A stretch of DNA of 64,000 nt from Monomorium pharaonis (Eukaryota; Arthropoda; Insecta; Hymenoptera; Formicidae), in contig NC_050471.1 of assembly GCF_013373865.1 (NCBI RefSeq), positions 4,625,307 to 4,689,306 of the forward strand. Reading direction: 5' to 3'. Position numbers and translations under genes: made by a program. The notes below the pieces were generated by a model, which was not told where the DNA came from, did not search any database, and saw nothing but the letters and a program-made list of their open reading frames with translations. Positions 38,639 through 50,901 of the stretch are shown here, one piece after another. Positions within the stretch are counted from its first letter, which is position 1; each line of letters starts with the position of its first letter.

Positions 38639-41600
38639 CTTTCTCTCTGTCACTGCTGTACACTCCTAAGGCCCCTGCTCGTCTACCTGCAGCCCCGAAC
38701 CGAGCCTCTCGTCGCCGCCGCAACACGTAGCCTCAGCAGTGGCTTTCTCTACCATCTCTGCCCGTCTCCTCGCCCTGCCTCGATTGTGCTATAACTCGCG
38801 ATACGTCGCCGTATCACTTTATGTCTGGCATAACGTTTTATTAACCAGAAATCAAGTGCACTCCCTTCGATCCACGGTTTCCCCGGCCGCGCTCGTCCCC
38901 ACGTTATATTCCCCGTTGCCCGTGTGCCTGGTCTTTGTTTATTGACGCGCTCTCTCGACGACTGTGCCATTTCTTTGACCGCTAATGTCGATTAGCGGCA
39001 ACAGCCGCTTCTGGTGATTTCCACGTCGCGAATCTCATTGTCTCCCTTAGAATATTAACTGTCATGCTCGCTGCTTTCAGCTGCTGATGTCCTCGATATG
39101 CGTGTCACACACGTGTGCCGCGTCCCTACGTGTCTTCGTTCTTTCATCCGTTCTTTTCTTGTTCGTTCAATTTTCCACATTGCCGCAAAATGACATTTCT
39201 TTGGCTTTACATCGACGCATACGTCAAATCGTGTCTTCATAAAAATAGTAACGTTGCGCACAGATTTCCCTAAACCAGATGTAAAAGGGGGTTTCTCCGA
39301 TTCTTACTCTCGATCGCAGATGCACATTTACGATGCGTTATATTTTATTATTTCTACAATTTTTTCAGGAAAATTTGAGAGCAGAAATTCGATTATTGGA
39401 AAAACTTTATGGTTAGCAATGTGACATAAGAAGCACTAATCGTAAAAATCGAATTTTTTCGCATTTTGAAAATTGCACATTGCATATGCAAGAAACACTT
39501 TTTTTCTAAATTTATATATATTCGACCAGTACCCATTAAAAACTCAAAAACTGCAAACAAAATTAATAATTTGAAAGTAAATCGTTGAATAAATCTTTAA
39601 AAGAAAAATTAATATTTATATCATGAAGATCGAATTCTTTCGCACTTAAAGAATGATATACTTTAAGTATTATTACTTTTAAATCATAAATGATTATATT
39701 TTCTATATATTTGCAATTATTACCCGTTAAAAATTACAAAACTCTAAGCAAAATAGACGATTCTCGACTAAATCATTGATTACATTCTTAAACTTTAAGT
39801 CTTCTACAAGGAATTTGTAACGAGGAGAAAATGTGCCGCTTTCGATATGTTCTGTAAGCCCGTAAGTAAGTACTTGTTCAACAACACAAGGCACAACTTC
39901 CGTTCGCTCGTAATAGTGTATTCTGATTGTTTGAAGAAGAAGCATTACCTTTTATGTTCTACAATCGACGCTAAAATTTAACGATGGTTGTAAACTTTTA
40001 TAAGGGCCTTATTAATGATTGCATCTCGCTGTGGAAACTGTTTTTACCGTCTTCCTTTATAGCATTCTTCATGTAATATTTTCCGTATTATCTTATCCTT
40101 GTCTGCACATAAAATATCAAAAGTCTGACTTAACTTAATCAAACCACGATTACTACGTTAACGTTACAACACGTTTTAAATTCCCAGCGTATCGAATTAT
40201 ATAAGTATAATAAGGTGAAATGTGATAAGTCGATAACTCCTCTTTATGTATATTAATCGAATTTATTTAAAGCTTTTAATTATAAAAGATACCGCAATGT
40301 TGAAAACGATAATCGACAGTTTTGCTAGCGAAATATTGCCATGTGCTGACTGAATAATTTATAACCGAAGAGCGTTCGATATGGCACTAGGAAAACCTTA
40401 TTAATTATAATTGTACAAGCGCAACAAAGAAGCGCATTTCGAAAGGTTAAATATATGCCTGTACTCGCTCGGAGGGGGGATTGCTCGCGACGTTGAGTAC
40501 GCTACGTGTAAACGTGCATATCGGCAGACTATAGGCAAATTAATACCAGAGCACATGTTCGGAACAGACCCGCCTAACCGGCGCGCAGCGGCGCGTACTA
40601 ACTAAATCCACGGCAGTTTGTGTGCACGCCGGTATGCGTGCGAGCGGGGGAATGCGGTGGCAGCGGGGGGGATGGAAGGGGGGGAGAAGATAGGCACAAA
40701 GTCCGTGGAGGGTGCCAGTCGGATGATATAGTGGATACCGGTCCGTGGCGGCATGGTGGTTACAGATAAGGAACAGGTCGCATCGTAGAGCCCAGGGGTG
40801 GAAACGGCACTAATTTAGTAAGCGGCGTACGCGAGGGTAGCGGCGGCATATACCCGCTTCCGGCTTTCGTGTCTACGAAGACGGAAGTGACGCGAGGCCC
40901 GCGCGCGTGTACCCGCAGAAATGCTTAAAATTTAACGGATAATTCCCACTCTCTTGTTCCTCGCGCAAAATGTCATAAATAAATTGATACCAATTCCTGC
41001 AAAAATGAATCGATACGCCGCGGTGATCGCGAGCGATACCGTAATATCCCCACGTGCTGTAATACATTTAGCGTTCCGAATCGAAATATTAATGCCCCCG
41101 ATATCAAAATACCATATCTGTGAAATATTTCCTCGGGAGACGCTCAAAATTTAATAAGCGGCCATCGGTATTTTTATTCATTGAATACGCGAGTGCGTCG
41201 TAAATATCGCCGCGCGTAATACGATTTCAACCCGTCAGCAAGACGCCCGCGCGGCGCCCCAGCCGCCCGATAATTTCTCCAAAAGAATCTATCGGTGTTT
41301 CCCGATATTTCCCTCTCGCGGAGAGTAAGACGCGTTATACGTTAGGTATTTTTCTATCCTTCCTTCCCTGGAAAAAAGCCGATACTCCGCAATCTCGAAA
41401 TATCGTAAATATCGCGGTAACACCCCCTCGCGCGCGGATAACGTACGTAAGCGCGGGTTAGTCGAGCATATTTCATTCCGCGCACTCGCGCGCATTCGCG
41501 CACACGCCGCGGAATTGGGTGACTATGACGAAACGCGGGGGATTTCCCCGGCGCGGCGTGGCTGAGATTCGCTTCTCGCGCTGTCAAAACGGGGGAGAGA

Positions 41601-42154
41601 GAGTAGTACATACGTACATACGCGCGGCAGGAGTAAAGTAGAATACTGTGCCGAATGGTTACACAGATAAGGCGAATCTTCGAGGGGTGAGAAAGGGGCG
41701 GAGAAAAGGGAGAGGAGGGGGGGGGGAGGAGGAAGAGGAAAAGCAGACGCAAAGTTTGAACCCCTTCGGTCTCTCTCTCTCTCTCTCTCTGTATCTCTCG
41801 CTACTTTGGCCTCTTTCCCTTTGGATTTGCCGAACGCGCGGCGGGCACATCTGCTCCTTCCGCGTGTTGCTCATGCGAAAGAAGGACTCCGAGACAGAAA
41901 GACTGGATCGAGAGAAAGAGGAAGAAAAGAGAGAGAGAAAGAGAGCGAGCAAGAGTGGATTGAACTAGGATCAGCGGAATTTACTCCGGCGGATTGTGTG
42001 AGCACGCGTTTTCTCTGCCGTGCGGCCGCGTGACAGAAATTGCGTTTCGCGCGAGTATCGATGCGAGTATACGGGGGATATCTCGACTTTACGGCGCGAG
42101 TACAAAGAATATTCGATGCGACACAGTGCTAAGAACGTTAGCGCGCGAAGCGCA

Positions 42155-42178
<24 letters not shown>
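42155..42178 (+). repeat. (CT)12 microsatellite
   Basis: A pure CT run. A shorter one lies at 41770-41790. Confidence 0.95.
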
Positions 42179-42186
<8 letters not shown>

Positions 42187-42853
42187 TCCCGGCGACGTTG
42201 TACCAATTGTTTGATTAGAGGAAACCAAACGGCGGCATCGGCGGTCGTGCGCAAATCTCGTGAAATATACAATGTGTGCATATATATATACGCACACACG
42301 CACCACACACACACGTGTGTGTGCATGCGCGAGCGACGATGTACACACAGCTGCGGAATCGTGAATATTCCGTCGGTAATCAGTCGCGCTTCAACAACAG
42401 TCCTTCGGTTCTCCGAAATAGTCCGGGAATTATTATACATGTTGCACGACTGCGCATGCGCGCGCCTGGCATTTTGCAACGATTGTAACCGCGACGACAA
42501 AATTCCGAGATAACCGGATGGAGATAAGCGCGACGACGACCGACGACGACGAGCTATATACGATAATGTCGCCGCTTGTCGGCGAAGAGTCGTGCTCTCG
42601 AAAGGAGGGGCGAGAGAGTATATATGCTAATTATAATGCGCGAACGCGAAAAAGGGCATTGTACGCGCTTTTGTATATAACGCGATACTAATATTATGCA
42701 AATTATTTTCGTTCGCGTTTTCCGCACGCAACTCCGGCATCGGCGGCGGAGAGTTTCCTCCGGAACACGCGCGCGATATGACGAAGTGGGAATAACAGCC
42801 CGGGCTGTTGCCGGCTGCGAAGCACTCTCTCTCCGACTGTGGGATAACGCGGG

Positions 42854-42854
<1 letters not shown>

Positions 42855-42902
<48 letters not shown>
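42855..42902 (+). repeat. (TA)24 microsatellite
   Basis: A pure alternating TA run inside CpG-rich DNA, likely to unwind or form a cruciform. Confidence 0.95.
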
Positions 42903-42908
<6 letters not shown>

Positions 42909-44495
42909 TCCGGGACGCGGGACGCGGAAGTTAACGCGCGAAATATCGGACGCGGTGATTTACGGGACGGGATGAATGTGTTTAATGGGAAGGCGCGAAG
43001 CTGTTTTTGATACGTTTAGTATTTCCCAAGATATACCGCGGACGGACGTCCGCGTGTATACATATATATTGTGTATACCCGCGTAATGGAACACACAATA
43101 CACGGTGCACGTATGATTAGCTGTTTCTCATTAGCCGGCGGGTGCTTATTCGGCTTTTAGATCAGTGCAGCCCCGGTGTGTGCAACCTGTCTGCCCTGCG
43201 CGCGCGTGTTATAGCTCCCAGCGAAACGCGCGCGCGGGGCAGGAGAGAGTGGTCGTTTGTGCTCCGCCGGTGTATTTTGTACTTGTCCATTTGCTTACAT
43301 GCGTTTCCACTACACGCGTCGTTACGAAGAGTTAGCTGGTCCATTGGACCCTTCCCCCCCTCCCCCGCGCCACCGTGCCGTTGTGTTAATATTCGCGCGC
43401 ACATACGTATCTCGAAGGATGACCGATTTCCGGCCGTACGTATATAATGTTGGACTGTGGAGCTTAGTTCTGGAACTAACCGGCAACAAAGCAAATAAAC
43501 ACCGGGCAAACACAGATTTGACTGTACCAGAATGCCAAGTCCAACTCCGGGCCATTTTACGACCTTTGCAAACTTAATCCATTAAAAATTTAATGCAATT
43601 TTGATAAAGATATAAAAAGAAGAAAGTAATGGTAGCAAAAATAGTAGAGTTACAATTTTTGTCTTCTGATACAATTTTTTTTAATAAAATACACAAAGCA
43701 TACACTTTTCAGAACTGTCGAGTAAATGCAAGTAGAAATTGTATATGTTCCTTTTTTTTTGGAGATCGTGTCTTGAAACCCAATAAAATTGAAGAGATTT
43801 TTCTACAGTGACTATAGACGGTAGACTAATTATTAACTTAAGTTAGTGTAGCAAATCACGAACACGAGCGACGTAGTAGATAGAGACTTGACACTAGTCT
43901 AAATTAGGCTTATGTGTAGTATGTTTCTCCGGATCTAGGAAACATGTCAAGAGCGGTTAATGGCTCTCGACCGTTTCCGCCAAAGTATCTGTAAATTCTA
44001 TAAGTTACATATTGCGGACGAAGTTGGTTGTAATCCACCAACTTCGAAACTCGAGTGTCTTTGTATAGCCAAGCCAGGAGCCTCGTCGACCTGGAGCACG
44101 CTGCATCAAAGTAGTATGAAATAACTTTCGCGAGTCCGTGAAGTTCTCGTTTCCCATCCGGTCGAAAATGATTTCCAAGAGCTCAAGTTTCTTAAAGTAA
44201 TGTCCGGCGGCTAACTATGACGGTTGCATTTTCATGTCGAGGGATAATTCTTCAATTACGAGGATTGATTTGTACACAGTATTCTCTCTCTCTCTTTCAC
44301 TCTCCCTCTTTCCTCTTTACCTCTAAAATGCGGAAAAATTACATTAATAAACTTTAGGAAATGATGAAGAGGATAAAACTAATATTAAACGCTTCTCTCA
44401 TATAACAAATATAAAGTTTATTTCTATCAAAGGTAAAGCGGACACCACTTGACTCGACGTAATGAGATTTAGCGCGAGACTGTGTGTGTATGTGT

Positions 44496-44505
<10 letters not shown>

Positions 44506-44569
<64 letters not shown>
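44506..44569 (+). repeat. (CT)32 long microsatellite after a C11 run
   Basis: A C homopolymer at 44496-44506 runs straight into a 64-base CT array, giving over 70 bases of pure pyrimidine. Confidence 0.95.
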
Positions 44570-44570
<1 letters not shown>

Positions 44571-44670
44571 CTGACATTTTAAAAATTTATGTTGAAAAAA
44601 ATAGCAAAAAAAGTTTTATGAAACCAAATAATTCTTTTTCGACCCACAATAACGTATTTAATCAAATATT

Positions 44671-44841
44671 GATTGAATTGGCTAAATTTTTCAACTTGAA
44701 CTAAATTTTTGCAGTTTAAATATTTATGCACTTAACTTAAATATAAAATACTTCAACTTCCCATTTCGACTATTTAACTGAATATGAAAGAAAACCAAGT
44801 TAAAAAATATAGTTAAATTAAAGACATTTTTTCCGGCAGGC
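44671..44841. mobile_element. Degenerate copy of the 24.5-kb MITE family
   Basis: The segment containing GGCTAAATTTTTCAACTTGA, then TTTAAATATTTATGCACTTAAC, then ATAAAATACTTCAACTT follows the same order as the interior of the 24465-24674 element. The right end, read in reverse, (CCGGAAAAAATGTCTTTAAT) resembles that element's left terminus. The left terminus is not clear, so this is a decayed or truncated copy lying about 100 bp right of a long TC tract. Confidence 0.6.
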
Positions 44842-47800
44842 ACCTATATATTTACCGTTTCTGGTATTTTTGGTTTGACGTAACGCGTCACCTCTTCCAA
44901 GATTCCAGCACGGGCAGTCGCGTCCCGTAACAACCGATTCCCCAAGCACTGTAGCGAGAAAGCGAACGGGAAGCTAACACTTGAAGGTAGCAGTGGAGTG
45001 AAAGGGACAGAGGGAGGTAGGAACGGGGGAAGGGGAAGAAGGGGTCTTGGAGCAGTTCGTAACTCCTTGGAACTCGTTGGAACTGGTAACATCTTTGCTA
45101 CTTCTCGAGTGACAACGGCGGAACGGGTTGGGACGGAAAGGCATAAAGTGAGGAGGTTCCCGTTGCGACACGACGCGCTGCACGTCCTCGTCTCGTAGGG
45201 TGTCCACGACTTCTTCGCTTTGATCTTTTACCTACCGCGACGGTGTATCGTGGGACGCGCTCCCTTTCCTTTCGAACGAATGGACGTTCGAACGTCTTCT
45301 CTCTCTCTCTCTCTCTTTCTCTCTCCCTCTCGATACGCCGGGGTCTTTGACTTCGTCGAGCGGGGAAGAGAGGAGAGGCCACGATGTCGAGAGGACGAAA
45401 GGATGGCATCGCTCGTCATATAAAAGGAATCGTATTTCTTCGCTCGTGAAATCAAATTTTCGAGAGGTGCCGGCTCTTACACGTTCGACGTCGTCCCGGC
45501 GTAGCGTCGAGCGGCGTCATAATTATTCGCCGTTGTAAACCTCGTCGAGAGCAAATTAAATCGCGCTCGCCGCGACGGCGTTGAATCGGTGAACGGGGAA
45601 TTTCATCCCCCGTCGAGCCTTTGTCGGACGCGAACGAGCCATGCTCGCTCGCTCGCTCGCTCGATCGATCAATATAATATCGACGTATCAGTGTCGAGGC
45701 GCCTGTTAATCCATCGGCGGCAATAATTTTTGGCCTAATTGCTCGATCATCTTCCCTGAACTCGAAATTTGATATTTATGGGCGCGGATAACATCGGCAG
45801 CGGCGGCGAGGCCGATTGGCGCGCGCGCCAACTTCCCATTATTCGTTCAGAAGGGGATAATTCCGATAAACATACACGCAGGGGGCGTCCGCGTGGCATC
45901 AATGTTACAAGCGCTTTAGCGTCGCGCGGCGATAATTATCGCGCGCGTTTCTCCGTCCGCTCATTTAATATTTCAGGCGTGGCGTAAACACAAAAGTGTA
46001 TCGGATTTCCCCGGATGCGGCGTTGGCGGTGGCGGCAAGCGGGAAGGAAGGGCGAGGGGGTGGGCCGGTCGAGGGGGGACCATATTGACCGAACGCGAAA
46101 CGAGCGGCCCGACATTGAGATCGCGGGGCTCTCTCGCGCCGTTGATAATCCCCCAATAAAACATACACAGCAGGGAGTATCCAAATATGCGTGCGAGATC
46201 TGCCGCGTGCGAGAGTGTAACGTATCGACGCGCCGCGGCGCATTTTACGCGTATTATGCGCCCATTATTAAAACATATTACGCGCGGGCAGCGCCCGACG
46301 AGAGGCATGCACCCGGGGATGCACCCGCGAGCGTAACGCCGATAGGGTTGATAGATCACGCATTTCCCTGACGTTCCGTCGATGAGCCAGGCACGGGGGG
46401 AGGGATGAGCGCGCGCGCGCGCGCGGCTATTTCATTTTCCATCTCAGTGGATTTGCCGGGGCTAATCGATAATCGCACAGACACGCCCGACGCTCGCTGC
46501 GATAACAGCCAAGCGAACGGGGAACCAACTGCGCCGCCCGTCGCGTCGCCATTCGCCAGCGAAAGTTATCATCGGTCGGCAGCCTCGTATGGTTTTCCTC
46601 GATTTTCGCGTCCGATGCGCCGCGCGAATTTAACGCGACTTCCGCGCCGAGTCATCCGTAGAACAAGGCGTACAAAAAAAAAAGCACTTCTTTTTATCTC
46701 TTCCGCTATCTGGCAATTCATCGACAGCGCACGTTGATTTAACTCTCCCTCCCTCCCTCCCTCCCTCCTCTCCGTTAAAACTCGTTTCACTGTTGATTAA
46801 TTTCTTCTTCAATTTACATTTATTGCTAAATTAATTTTTTTATTAATCAATTTAAATTTGAAAGAGATTTGATTTGCCACGACCGTTCGCGAGCACGTGG
46901 CTTACGTTTTTTTTTTCACGCATCGTTAAACATAAATTTCCCGCGATATTGATTTGTCCAAGTTCCGTCGACCACGCGCCCGCGTGCTATCGACTGCGGA
47001 AATCGCTTCGGGCTGCTACCGTCGGCTGGTTACATCCGGTTGCTGGGAATACAGTTGATCGCGTGCCGTCCGTGTAATATACCGCCCCCGATCGAATCCA
47101 CCCTTCGCTTTCTTTCGTGTCGGTCAATAGAGCGTCCGTGTCCGCCGCAAATTGCCGCCGGAACTGAACCATGCGGCAATTAGCCACGTCTGCGTACACA
47201 TGTTATTGAATTAGCACGCGCTCGCGTGGCGGGCAGCGACACCCTCCTGATCTTCCCATTTATCTTGCATTCCCGCGAATCTAAGTAGAATTAAATAACG
47301 GAAGCTATAACGTTTCGCCGAAGTCGGGATCGGCGACCGACGACGATAACGAGAGAGAGATTTATCGAAATTCGAGTGGCGCAAGCAAAACCGCGAGAAT
47401 CGCGGGGATCGCGTCGTTAATGCGGCGGCGTCGTAAAAGCGCCGCCGTTTCACCGCCACGTTGCACCGAAATCACCACTTTCGTGCCGGGGAATTAAGGA
47501 AACCCGCCTGATGGCGAAAACGTAACGCGCGACCGACAGAATTGACGATCAACGTAACGACTCGCCGTGACCCGAGTACGATCTACAGTGGCCGAAATTG
47601 ATCGTGACGGCAGCGACCGTGTGATTATCGTAGAAATACATTTCGTCGGTGAGAATTTCTTAATCTGGAGAATAGATAAAAAATATACACACTCGCACAT
47701 GTCTCGCATGTGAGCTAGAAACGGTGATTTAATTAATTTATGATTTATGATTTAATTATGAAACATATCCTCTGTGAAATTCATATAAAATAAACAAGGT

Positions 47801-49468
47801 AATTTGATATTTGTTGAAAATTAAATAAAGTCAAAACTAATGATTTACATAATTAATTTAATAATTTATATTAAAAGTGACGTTAAGATTAAATTAAATT
47901 AAAAATTAATTGTGAAAAGCATTATTTAGATTAAATTTGTATTTTGTAATTCGAGAATATCGTAATTGTTTAAAATTGAGTTATTCTAAATCAAATAAAT
48001 TTAACTTTGTTTTTGTGTGTGAAAATTAAGTAATACGTGTGAAATATAAAAAAAAATTATATAGGAGTTTATGTTTCTTTTACATGTGGATACATTTTTA
48101 ATTAAGAAAAAAGTCAATAAACTAAACTTTGTTTTAAAAACAACTACCTGAAATTAAAAATTAACGTTTATAATTAACTGTTCGTTTAAAGTTAACGTTT
48201 TAATGTTATCAAATTTTTAACTGTTTAACTAGTTACTATTTAATTACTAAGAACAAGAATAAAGTTACATGCGTCACATGTGTCAAACGTATCGCGCATG
48301 TACGATGCATGAAATTTTAACACCTTCCGAAATAAAACAGTCTAACCAATCGCTGCACTTCTGAATAAAATATCAAGTAAAACTCGAATAAAAAGAACTT
48401 ATTTCTCTACGTGTTGCCCCATTTACATGTGTTACGCCAGTATGTAATGTGTTCCATTTAACCGGGCGCATTTCTTCCCGTTTTTATTAACCGATCGATC
48501 GACCTTACCGGGAACTTTCGATCGTAACGGATAATGTCAACGTTGGAGTTTCGCGGTTTTGTTTGGCGGTACGGTATTGCTATGGTAACTTTGCGAATCG
48601 TGCGCGCGCACTTTCGACACTTCTGCACACGTCGTCTCTTTAACAATGAAACATGTTACCTTAAAGAGGCGATGAGTGATAGACACATTTCCAGTACATG
48701 TACATCACCACCCAATGGACGATAAGCCAATTAATTAAGCCAATGCCTGACGGTCGCAAGTATCATCGATTCGTATCAATTGATCGAGTTTGAGCGGGCT
48801 TACAGGTAAGGGTCACATTTGAAAGCCATTTAAACGACGCATTAATTAGCGGAATTACTGCATTAACGGTAATTGGAACGGAGCGATTGCCGCGCTCCCC
48901 GCGTTAGATTGTAACTATTCACGTTATTTTATTTGCGCACCGCAAATACTCCCTTACCTCCTATTAACGCTTAATTTAATGTCCAAAATTAGTTAAAGAA
49001 CGTTTATAACAAACTTGCTCTTTTACGGCAGAAAATTTCATTCTCCGTACCTTCGAGATTTCTCGATGTCTTACTTCGCACCCGGCGAACTTCATCGTTA
49101 TTTCAATGCCTTAACAATCTCATTTTCTGGCCATTTTAACCATTATAAACTTATCTATTTCTTACTTATAATGTCCTCTGTGAGTTGCGTTTGCAGAAAA
49201 TTACGCGTACGCGTTTCTCGTGCGGGAACGATCGGAAAAGTTGCCTGTAAAAAGTATCTCGGCTTGCTTGAAAACTAGACGGGATGGAAACTCGCAGCGC
49301 GCGACGGTGTGCACGCGGATGTAGATCTAGGGTCTACAAATTTGAAAAGTTTTTCTTTGGCTAAAGTTGCAGTGTAAAAATCTTTAAAACGGGCGAGCGA
49401 AGAAAGAGAGAAAGAGACACGTAAAGATACAAGGTACACAAGAGGGAAGCGAGGGGAAAAGCAGCGAG
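44842..49468. other. Region upstream of the GST cluster
   Basis: CpG-rich DNA (44.9-47.7 kb) with TC and CCCT repeats passes into AT-rich DNA (47.7-48.4 kb) and then mixed DNA. The GST-A promoter should lie in the last 1-2 kb, but no clear TATA or initiator pair was found. A possible 3' splice site (GTTGCAG, near 49371) could end a 5'-UTR intron. Confidence 0.45.
46744..46768 (+). repeat. (CCCT)n tetranucleotide repeat
   Basis: Six CCCT units in a pyrimidine-rich stretch. Confidence 0.9.
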
Positions 49469-50720
49469 ATGCCGATTGATTATTATTACTTCCCGCCAAG
49501 TCCACCCTGTCGCACCGTTATACTACTCGGGAAAGCCCTAGGCATTCACTTCAACTTCAAGCTCGTAAACGTCATGAAGGGGGAGCACTTGAGACCGGAA
49601 TTTTTACAGGTTCTTTAGTTTACATTTTCTCCTTTTCGCGTGAATTTAATGGCGCTCTTAAGCGTGTAACTACAAGTCAATCTATATGCAGTTGGAATTT
49701 CTTAAACAGAAAATTCCGTTCCGAACTTTCAAAAAGCTACTTTAATGTTACTTTATTCTAGATTAATCCGCAACATACAGTACCGACCATCGACGACAAC
49801 GGCTTTATTTTGTGCGAGAGGTACGTGTGAGGAGAGGTTCTCACATTCTAATCTATAATCAAGCACTTAGCACTGAGTCCGCAATTTGTGTCGTTACAGT
49901 CGTCCTATTATGGCTTATTTGGTCAGTAAATACGCAAGAAATGATTCCCTTTATCCGAAAGATCCGAAAGAAAGGGCAATTGTCGATCAAAGAATGTATT
50001 TCGATGCTGGTCTCTTTGCCAATCTTTTGAAATGTTACGTACGTATTGATCCTCGTCCTGAAATCAATATTACAACTATATCTGCGATTATCCCATATCC
50101 TTAAAATTGATATTTCCTTGCTAATTTCCATTCGGCTGCATTGATTCTTCTTTCCCTCGATGATTCGTTCATGATTCAAATCCTCTGTCTCTAGAATATT
50201 TGATATTATATTACAGCACAATATAATATTATAATTTCTTTTGCACTGTTTTTTAACATTATTTGTTGACATGGGATACAACGGGTAAAATCGTCATCGT
50301 TTAGATACCGGTGGTGCGAGGTCTAGCCAGTTCCGTTAACGAGGCAGATCTGGCTCGGGTGGAAAAATCGTTCGAGGTGCTCAACGTTTTCCTTGACGGC
50401 AAGGAATTCGCGGTCGGCGATAACCTGACTATCGCCGACTTTACTATCAGTACAACTATCTGTATGATACTGGTAAGTCTGTCTCTCTACGAAGGTATGA
50501 TAACTTTATATCGGATGAAATCGTACGCAAATACGATTGGATGAGATCGATTTCTCCGTTCCAGTGTTTTGACTTCGACATCAGCCGTTACGATAACGTT
50601 GCCGCGTATTACGATCGTTGCAAGGAAAGCCTGGAAAAATTCGGGTTCGAGGAGGTGCACGCTATAGGTGTTAGAGCGTTTACCGAGATGTACCACGCGA
50701 ACCTGCAAGAATCTAGTTAA
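49469..50720 (+). CDS. Delta-class glutathione S-transferase (GST-A), 220 aa, five coding exons
   Basis: A cytosolic glutathione S-transferase that would conjugate glutathione to electrophiles, including xenobiotics. Exons are 49469-49609, 49762-49820, 49900-50038, 50305-50472 and 50565-50720, all with GT/AG boundaries and intron phases 0,2,0,0. The thioredoxin-like N-domain begins MPIDYYYFPPSPPCR, where S11 is the expected catalytic serine before P-C-R. INPQHTVPT (48-56) holds the cis-proline P55, and E66-S67-R68 binds the glutathione gamma-glutamyl group. The alpha-helical C-domain includes YPKDPKERAIVDQR and the N-capping T155-I-A-D158. Length is typical for the class. Oddities are ESRPI in place of ESRAI, and a divergent segment after the Delta 'DYY' position (KCY then IPVVRG), implying an altered substrate site. 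It is the first of three tandem genes and the most GC-rich. Confidence 0.95.
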
Positions 50721-50895
50721 CGTGGATATGGATATTTGTGCACGCCTAAAGCGCGGAGGATCGATAGTAACTCGTTTACCCGAGATCGAGATTAGACATG
50801 GAATCTCATTATTATACCTTATAGAATTTAAAATTCACTTTTTACCCCTTCCCCCCCCCCTCCCGCGTTACCCAGCGTTTCAACAGCTCTGTTAT

Positions 50896-50901
50896 AATAA
50901 A
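50896..50901 (+). terminator. Candidate poly(A) signal of GST-A
   Basis: AATAAA lies about 175 bp after the stop. Another AATAAA is at 51051-51056, and either or both may be used. Confidence 0.5.

Larger units (their letters stand above)
36201..44505. other. Gene-free tract, CpG-rich at 37.3-39.0 and 40.4-43.5 kb
   Basis: No supported coding gene. The pyrimidine-rich CpG block at 37.3-39.0 kb contains CTTC repeats (about 37791-37818), a CGTCG minisatellite (38247-38286) and a CT tract (38606-38635). It could be a promoter or enhancer island, but no TATA, initiator or linked exon was established. A second block at 40.4-43.5 kb has TC tracts at 41770 and 42155 and the AT array at 42855. 39.0-40.4 kb is AT-rich and featureless. 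Confidence 0.45.

Noticed and set aside
38005..38653. Two antiparallel ORFs of 188-194 aa
   Set aside because: Both open in the same CpG-rich pyrimidine block including a minisatellite; product composition reflects repeats.
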